Positions 57,093 through 64,000 of a DNA stretch of 64,000 nucleotides are shown piece after piece. A model generated the notes under the pieces. The model did not search any database. It was given only the letters and a program-made list of their open reading frames with translations, and was not told where the DNA came from. Made by a program: the position numbers and the translations under genes. Every line of letters begins with the position of its first letter. Position 1 is the first letter of the stretch. Source of the DNA: Dryococelus australis (lineage: Eukaryota; Arthropoda; Insecta; Phasmatodea; Phasmatidae); the NCBI GenBank assembly GCA_029891345.1, contig CM056995.1:80167895-80231894 (forward strand). The letters are read 5' to 3'.

Positions 57093-60000
57093 CAGAGTGG
57101 TCATTGCCCCTCCCTAAATTTAGAGAAGGGTGCCAGAATAAGAGTAAAGGGCACTAGAACGGTTTCGTTCACCAAGATGGGTTGATGCAATGGCTAGTGA
57201 ATTGTTATAATTTATTTCTGAAACGTACATACATCTTCGCTTCTAAGTGATTTATGTTTCTCTCTATCTTTAATGCAGCACATAATTTAGATTCTGATCG
57301 CACCAAAATAAAATTTATAAGAGGAACATAAATTGCCTTTAGAGGGAATGTTTTTAAGTCCCAAAGGCGTTGCCCCCGCCCCCTAGGGGGATGCATAAAG
57401 ACATGATCCCTCCTCATTTCTAGACGTTGTTTCGCTACTGACGAACCCTCTATGTATTTGTTCAGCATTTCGACCTGGATACTGTTTTGTTCATGAACCG
57501 ACCTTTTCGTTATCACAAACGATAACCCTTAATGGTGTTTACAATCGAAAAATTATATGTTAACTTAAGAACTACGTTAAGTAATGTTTATGTTGATACA
57601 TATAAAATAAACAAGCTGAATTGAATAAAATATTCCTAATGTGTTGAATATTCTATACTGAACTTCTTTCCTTTTTTTTACTCTTTCTCTATATTGCATT
57701 TCAATAACATGGTCGTTTCCTCGATGGTAGGATGTATCAGTGTCTATTAACTGGATAAATACATTACACGACGTGTACAGACTTTCCAAATCCGTGTTGT
57801 TAATCACACTGGTTGAGAATATAACTTGGCAGGTCAGTTATTAAGTAAAATTTCCGAGGCAGGGGTTAATCAGAGCATGGTCCAAGTTGTTGGGAGGGGG
57901 ATATGCAGTAAAAGCACGCATCAATAATAATTAAAGATCAAATGCGGGTGTGGATTTTTATGATTATGTGTGTGAATTTAACTAACAATCAGAAGTGTCT
58001 CTGTTAGAAGATGCTATTGAGGAACGATGTGGCTGAAATGCTGGTTGTTTTATGAGCGATCCAAAACTACTGCATATTTCTTAAGTCATAATATTTCAGT
58101 TGTAAACTCACATTGACATGTAACAAGTTAATATTTAACACTTCCGGTAAAGTAATATCTCTTCAATCTCTTGACTGCGCTAAAACGAATCTGGTGCAGA
58201 AGGACGAAACGGTGTGATAGTTTTAAATCTGCGGATGGTGTCATTCTTGAATACAGCTAATAGGAAGTACATTCTTTTTGTGGGATAAAACATATACGAA
58301 AACAGATAACTTGGAATGAAGTAGGCGTGCATTAAGATCCAATTAACTTCTAAAATCAGCAACAACATGAAATAGCTACGGTTCTACTTTAATTTTTAAT
58401 TTATAAACTTTTTGGTTGTAAGCAACTCGATAAGGGGTTGGAATTCAATTATAAATGCAAATAAATTTTTTAAATTTTATGTCTTGTTTTCACTGAATCC
58501 AATAATTTTTTATTTCTTATCCGTGAGCGAAACAATTCCCGTTAGTGCCATTAACACCTCTAACAAAAATAGACTTAGGTATTAGCACACGTGTTTATTT
58601 CGTTTTAAACTAGAATTTCACCTGTGAACTTTACGAACGCCATATTCAACCATTATTACAGGAAGGTCCTAATTAGTTGCGTTGTTACAATGACTGACTT
58701 CACCAAGAAGATAGACACGCAGTGTTGATCAACACAATGACCACTTAATTTTTGTTCTTAACATCACGTTGGCCTAGATATATAAATGTAACCTACATAT
58801 ATGTTTACTTTTTTCCCATTGCCAGTATTAACTGGATATTTCTTACATAAAACTGTAGCATTAACATATAGAATTTTTCTAATAACTCTCGTGGCTTCAA
58901 TCATATTATCATTTACTACTGTTTCAACAGTCCTCAGTTTAATGCGACTACATTCAGCTAACCACGCTTGATTGTGTACAAGTTCCGTATGAAAAAAAAA
59001 AACATGGGAAGTTACAATTATGCATATTTCAGAGGCTGGGTATTTTTGAGAAATGTTTCCATACTGGGATTTGTTCGAGATATTTATCAGGATCAGTGAT
59101 TAATATATGTTTCTAGTACTTTTTGAGAACGTAACATTGGCGTCATTAGCCAAGGGGGTTGGAAGATACGGGGAGGGCTGGTATGGGGAGACGCATCCCC
59201 ATAACAATTTGCCTTTCTCGGCCTAATTCTGTGATAACTAAGTTTAGTGGCAGTTGCACTAACTTAACTGTCCGTGATCATGTCAACATTCTTGTACTTA
59301 CAGGAAAACACATCAAACAAAATGTAGATTTTCCTATTAAGTGTTATATTCACAATAACATTCTGGACTTAGTTGTTATTTTAAAAAATTACAACTTTTA
59401 TCTCCAAGTCTGAATTCAGATAAATGGCTTTTTGATCAGAGGTATGTTAATTACATTTTTGTTTTATTTGTTGTTAATGTGAATATTTCATATATTTTTA
59501 TTAAGTATTTATATCAATCATTTCAATTTTATCATTAATGCGTGAGGTATTATTTAACAATCTAAAAAGTGAAGATTGGTTTTCAATGAAAATTTTCAAT
59601 CTTCCTTCCCCAATAAAATAACAGTGTGCTAAATCCATAGCTAACGACGCCTACGAGACTGTATTGTTGGAATACTCAGTTTTGCTTGGAAATGTTGCTA
59701 AGCTTGATAACTTTGATACAAACTAGATGAATAAATATGAAATGTGATGGATGAAGTGAATACAAAGTTTCAAACAATTTGCGACGGCAAGTGTCCGGAG
59801 GTCCTCCTAGTAGGTGCTTATACTACATGCGAAGCCAGCGAATGGAATGTTAGTGAGAAACTTCATGTTCCACAAGTTTATTATTTATACATGTTATACG
59901 CATTCTCACCTTCTGTCAACCTCCTCTACCTCAGTCCATAGTTAATTTAGGGGGTAGTACTTATTATTTTAATTTGCTAATTTTGATGTGATGAAGCTGT

Positions 60001-61093
60001 CCGGCAAGTGAGGTACCAATAAATTCTGCAATAGATCGCATATGATAACAAAAATTTAACGCCTATTCACAGCTTTAATTATAAGATTACTATTACCTTA
60101 GTAAATAAAAAACATGCGATGGCTGTTACGTTATAGGCAATAGAACATATACACATGTACTGCATGAAGTAATATATTTCCATTACCTGTAACGTAACTG
60201 AACTTATTATATAGTGTTATTTTAATTTACCGGAATAAAAACATATTAATAATTTATTGAAATATTTTTAAAAGCACATTTTTTTTATTTGCGAGTTACT
60301 GCAAGTCTGTGTAGGTTTGTGTATGTACACATACACGCGCGTACACGCGCGCGCTCGCACGCGAATATGCTTTTTGTACAAATATAATTTTGAAATTAAA
60401 TAGTTAAAAGAAGTCGAATAATTAATTTTGTAGGCGTAATAAATAATAATAATTTATTTATTCATTTTATTTTGTTTTATCATACGTTGGTATGATTTCA
60501 TCGCCGATTAAAAAAAATTAATTGGACAGTGATTACGAATTTTAAATTTATAACAGTATATTCCAATATACCTGCGAGTTCAAGTGACCAAACTCATGTT
60601 TTTCTACGACTATATAGACTGCTTGGCAACCTCTATCTAACTGTGGCGTCCATAGAAATACAATAAATGTATTTCTCTAAAAAGTCCATATGTGATTTTG
60701 GCGAATGATTTCACAGCTCGCGGATGAACAAAGTTGAAGAAAAAAAATCTTGAGTGTGAGTATTTTGTTGTGAGGGAAGGAAGGCTCGAAGAGTGACTAA
60801 ACATATAATTATATAGGGTGTGAAATTGATAGCGTGAGCATGAGTTTGGTGGCAACTGTGTAACTGTCGGAGAGTTTATGGAATTTTTCATTGAGTAGTC
60901 GAACTCACGACCATAGGTCTACACTGGAGTTTCAGTTTCATTATTTCTAAAATTTTAAGGCATGTTTTATATGTATAAATACAATAGATTTAAATCGAAA
61001 AATCTTTATGATTTTATAAAGGAGTCGATGAATTTAACAACTTAGATGGGGCGGTTGGAGGAGACTCACTATCGTGAGCACTGATTAATATCT
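57093..61093. other. No recognised gene
   Basis: AT-rich. A small hairpin TATGGGGA-GACGCA-TCCCCATA sits near 59178, and an alternating purine-pyrimidine tract at 60319-60364. Short frames have no conserved motif. Confidence 0.45.
60319..60364. repeat. Alternating purine-pyrimidine tract (Z-DNA prone)
   Basis: GTGTATGTACACATACACGC, then GCGTACACGCGCGCGCTCGC, with nearly unbroken alternation and a dense CG core. Confidence 0.7.
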
Positions 61094-61371
61094 CTACGCA
61101 TAGGTAGGATGTTGGTATAAATATTCTCTTAAAGCTTCGTTATTACATTGCGAGCAGAATGTTTTTCCCTGACAGTGATTTGTATTATAGCGTTTGACTA
61201 TTGAATTAATACTTGAACAGTTGTGGTATCTTCTGATATTTATTACTTCTGCATTGGTTAAAGTTTTTAAAATTTCCTTCGAGTAACACATAATTTACAC
61301 ATTGTAAACGTTTTTCGTAAGCTATGTCACCAGAGTCCCATTTCAGGTTATGTATCTTGTAAGTCTGTTTC
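61094..61371 (-). pseudogene. Cysteine-containing fragment in two frames
   Basis: One frame from about 61371 reads FRKQTYKIHNLKWDSGDIAY onward. A second frame, 61291-61094, carries NHCQGKTFCSQCNNEALREY with a CxxC pair. The first stops as the second begins to make sense, so a frameshift within an old gene fragment is plausible. It lies downstream, on the same strand, of the frame at 61599-62009. No family recognised. Confidence 0.3.
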
Positions 61372-61598
61372 CGAAACATCATTTTAACTTCAAGCTTTAA
61401 ACTGTACCAAGGTTTGGGAGATTAAAGCATAATACTTTAGAGTCATTAGCATCGGTTGCATAAGAAATAGCAAGCTACTTAATTACAAAGGCGTTGTCTT
61501 GGTAGTTTTCGAAACCCTGAGCATAGCACATCATTTTTAAGTCATTTATTTATACACTATTTACAAAAAAAGTCTCTCTCTCTCTCATATATAAAATT

Positions 61599-62009
61599 TT
61601 ATAAGATGACAGTGCTCGCCTCGGAATCTACTTCATCGACTCCGGATGAGTGCGTTGCTATATCTGGAATGATTCTAGCTGCAAGTAGCTGTTCCAGCCT
61701 GCGCGACATACAATCCCTCCTCATATGTTGCAATATCCTATCATTAGTAGAGGCAGGCATACCGTAAGAACAGTCATCACAAGGTAAATAGGATACGATA
61801 TCCTCATCAGCTTGTAAATGTTCTGTCAGGAACGGATACCCTAATTTTATTTCGTGGGTCGCAAAAGAAATTATATATTCTTTCGGCAACACTCGTAGTT
61901 GGGAACACTCTAGATTCAGTAAGATTTTCACCTTCCCATAAGCTGGAATTGCATTGAACATTTCAACACATTCAGAGTCACAATTGTCACAGCAGTGACC
62001 TCGATGCAT
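61599..62009 (-). CDS. Uncharacterised 136-residue open frame
   Basis: ATG at 62007-62009 to TAA at 61599-61601. Uninterrupted, balanced amino-acid use, and not explained by simple repeats. Near the N-terminus is GHCCDNCDSECVEMF (five Cys), then a mixed segment with LLNLECSQLRVLPKEYIISF. The second half has LPCDDCSYGMP and RRDCMSRRLEQLLAARIIP, ending in an acidic tail. The paired Cys suggest metal binding, and the RLEQLL stretch suggests a helix. The frame stays open upstream of the ATG for at least 12 codons. It may be one exon, a mobile-element gene or a relic. I do not recognise it. Confidence 0.4.
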   Translation of the reverse strand: MHRGHCCDNCDSECVEMFNAIPAYGKVKILLNLECSQLRVLPKEYIISFATHEIKLGYPFLTEHLQADEDIVSYLPCDDCSYGMPASTNDRILQHMRRDCMSRRLEQLLAARIIPDIATHSSGVDEVDSEASTVIL

Positions 62010-62061
62010 TGTACCTGTTGCGAGCTGATGCAGAGATGAAATTCCCTGTAGATTCTGCGTT

Positions 62062-62089
62062 GATGATGATGATGATCATCATCATCATC
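62062..62089. repeat. 28-bp perfect palindrome of GAT/ATC triplets
   Basis: Five GAT triplets run directly into ATC triplets around a central GATC, giving a perfect inverted repeat. Confidence 0.9.
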
Positions 62090-62139
62090 TAGATGTAGCG
62101 AAATTGTAATAAACACCTGTCGTTATAGTGAACGTCTGG

Positions 62140-62310
62140 AGCTGTAGTAGACGTGATGGATGCCTGGCGTTGTAGTCGACGTGATGGGCGTCTGTTGTTC
62201 TAGTGGACGCCTGGCGTCGTTCATGTTATCAACGCTTGCCGTTGATGACAATGCTTCCCATTTGTGTATACGCCTGCTGTTGTAATGGACGCCTGGCGTC
62301 GTACTCTGTG
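62140..62310. repeat. Degenerate short tandem repeat
   Basis: Words GACG(C/T)CTGGCGT, TGTTGTA(A/G)T and GACGTGATGG recur roughly every 30-40 bp. Units are strongly diverged. Confidence 0.55.
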
Positions 62311-62659
62311 CTACTGCAATGTACACGCACGCACACGAAGTACCTTACCAGATGCCGAGTAAAGACTGAGAAAAAATTAATTTATCCCTTCTTATAAACT
62401 CTAAGGATTCAAAATGGCCACCATTTTCCCGTAAATTTATGAGAATTTGGACCTTTTAGTAAAAAAGTAATAATAACGTTGAAAATCGGTATATTCCAAT
62501 TCCAAAAAAACATTATTTGCACCTTTTTACGTACTGTTTCGTTAAACTTACGTCGGAAACTATTAAAATATTAAATAAATTCAAATATATACATTTTATG
62601 TTAGATGGAATGCATTTTGCTGTTGGAAAGTTTTTGGTTAGGCATAAAGAGAGGGATTG

Positions 62660-62702
62660 GGTTAGTTGAACGGTTAACACGTTCGCCTCCCCGGGATGGT
62701 CA

Positions 62703-62734
<32 letters not shown>
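62660..62734 (+). repeat. tRNA-like head followed by a 31-base A run
   Basis: TTGGGTTAGTTGAACGGTTA and ACACGTTCGCCTCCC resemble the box A end of a pol III SINE. They run directly into A31 (62704-62734). It might be a SINE fragment with its tail, or a SINE interrupted by an A-tailed insertion. Confidence 0.5.
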
Positions 62735-62736
<2 letters not shown>

Positions 62737-63369
62737 CGCAACGTGTGGAAGTCGTGTTAGACGTTGCCGCTGATACAAGGGTTTTATCGAAGATCTTTCT
62801 CGTTTCTCTAGTCGCGCGCAGCCCGGGCAGGTGCTGCTTCATACTCACATCGCTTCACTCTCATCGGTTCTCGAGACCTACATTTCGCTCGCTCCCCAGT
62901 CACACTAAATTCTCGGCTATCTATTACCTGGTATTGTCCACGAGGTTTTAGAATGACTCGTCCCCGTATATTTTGTAAAAACACGTCGCTGTAGTCGACT
63001 GCCTTTCCCAAATAAATTTGGAACTAATTATTGCCTAACATAGAATATTAAACTTTAGCGAAATTGTATTATATTTTCCTATATGATAGTAGTGTCTAAA
63101 AATTCTGGGCTAGGAAAATATACACGGGGAATTCGTTTTTTTTTTTTTTTTTTGCCTGCTATATGAATAAATATGTCTTATTTCAATACTTGTAAAAAAC
63201 ATTTTTACAAGTGAATCAAATATGTCTTGTGTTTCTGTGTAAATTTTTTTCAAATCATAGTTTGCTTGATTCAAATATATACTTGTTGTTGGAATGTTAA
63301 ATCTGGGGATTATCTCAGGGATTAAAGAAACTTTATTTCAAGGATATAAAATTTCATCGGCGGGAGTCG
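62735..63369. other. No recognised gene
   Basis: GC-neutral to 63010, then AT-rich. A T run at about 63138-63155. No domain found. Confidence 0.45.
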
Positions 63370-63910
63370 TGAATTTTTTTTTTTTATTCTCTGGGAATAC
63401 ACCAGACTTTTGCATGACCTTGGATCGGCAGCAAGGGCGGGCTGTGCAGACAGTCCAGCTCTCGAGATATTCGAAAAAGCGTGTTCCGGGCTGGAGATGC
63501 GTGGTCTTGGAGAAGAAACTGACTTTTCAGGCGAAGAAAGCTTCTGGAGTAGGTCTGGGAGGGATGGTCTGGGTTCTTGACTTCGGGGCATATCCCTCTC
63601 ACGAGGGGTGGAGGGTAGGGGATGTCTACAGGCGAGCGGGGGCGATGTGAAGCTCTCTTGCCAGTCGTCGCCATCTTGCCTCAGTGGCGAAGAATTGACA
63701 ACTGGGGAAGACGGGTGAATGACCCCACGACACGCCACTCTGGCGAGGGGTGGTGGTGGGAGTGTAGGGAGGTCTGGAGCGGTTGGCCTTGGGCAAAGCG
63801 ACGCGAAGGTTTCTCGAGGGCTTCCGCCATTTTAGTACTTCGCCAATCCTCACGCTGAATAGACGCAACACTGGATCTCTCGACTTCACCGGGCTTCGGA
63901 GTGTGGTAGC
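63370..63910 (-). other. GC-rich, CpG-bearing segment ending in an A-tail (minus strand)
   Basis: On the minus strand an ATG in good context (CAAGATGGCG, at about 63672) opens 96 codons rich in Pro, Ser and Arg. An overlapping frame opens 138 codons. The segment ends at GAGAATAAAAAAAAAAA (about 63372-63388), which looks like a polyadenylated end. That suggests a retroposed or 5'-truncated LINE-like sequence, or else a host first exon. No recognised protein family. Confidence 0.3.
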
Positions 63911-64000
63911 CGCGATTAACGATTTAAAATATACGCGTTCTAATATAATACTAATTTATCGGGATTTTTTTTTTATTATCGGGAAAAAATAAAAATTTTC
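63911..64000. other. No recognised feature
   Basis: AT-rich end of the window. Confidence 0.5.

Noticed and set aside
1..64000. CRISPR arrays, bacterial operons, phage or rRNA genes
   Set aside because: No regularly spaced direct repeats, ribosome-binding sites or long coding runs. The window is clearly eukaryotic.

Overview
This is a eukaryotic, AT-rich, repeat-dense window with no intact host gene that I can recognise. It looks like an insect, probably one with a large genome such as a cockroach, termite, stick insect or orthopteran. The evidence is pol III (tRNA-headed) SINEs, several MITE families, decayed Tc1/mariner transposases and integrase-bearing Polinton/Maverick-like DNA. The order-level guess rests on remembered similarity of the SINE heads to polyneopteran repeats and is only an inference. 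Nearly all short open frames are chance or lie inside repeats.

Layout. 0-20 kb: a 36-bp minisatellite, two copies of a MITE starting GCCCGGTTGCACC, a SINE on the minus strand, a DUF4817-type Tc1/mariner transposase relic at 3.4-4.1 kb, and several copies of a TA-flanked MITE with CTGTTCAC termini. The same stretch holds a second SINE family at 10.4 and 12.1 kb, a Tc1-like transposase relic at 13.2-13.7 kb, and two adjacent inverted-terminus elements at 14.6-15.9 kb. 20-29 kb: mostly featureless AT-rich DNA, apart from a short MITE, a 32-bp palindrome at 24.2 kb and a long hairpin at 27.3-27.7 kb.

29.7-36.9 kb: the most interesting block. A 7.16-kb element has long inverted termini (about 1.2-1.5 kb), AG...CT ends, a near-matching 6-bp target duplication and a broken rve-type integrase of the Polinton/Maverick class. 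A related lone terminus lies at 40.5-41.9 kb. At 50.1-53.05 kb a shorter 2.95-kb element has the same AGTAGAA/TTCTACT ends and a perfect 6-bp target duplication (GCAATC). It carries no integrase, but holds nuclear-receptor-like tandem repeats and a broken zinc-finger-like gene that I cannot assign to a family.

42-48 kb: a foldback element, two SINE fragments, a complete-length but broken Tc1-like transposon with TA duplication (45.5-46.6 kb) and another short MITE. 53-64 kb: mostly featureless. It contains another MITE and SINE, two GC-rich segments that could be exons or retroposed sequence (56.4-56.8 and 63.4-63.9 kb), and an unrecognised 136-codon cysteine-containing open frame at 61.6-62.0 kb. 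No operons or bacterial-type regulation apply. Apart from the shared use of transposase or integrase ends, nothing here forms a working pathway.
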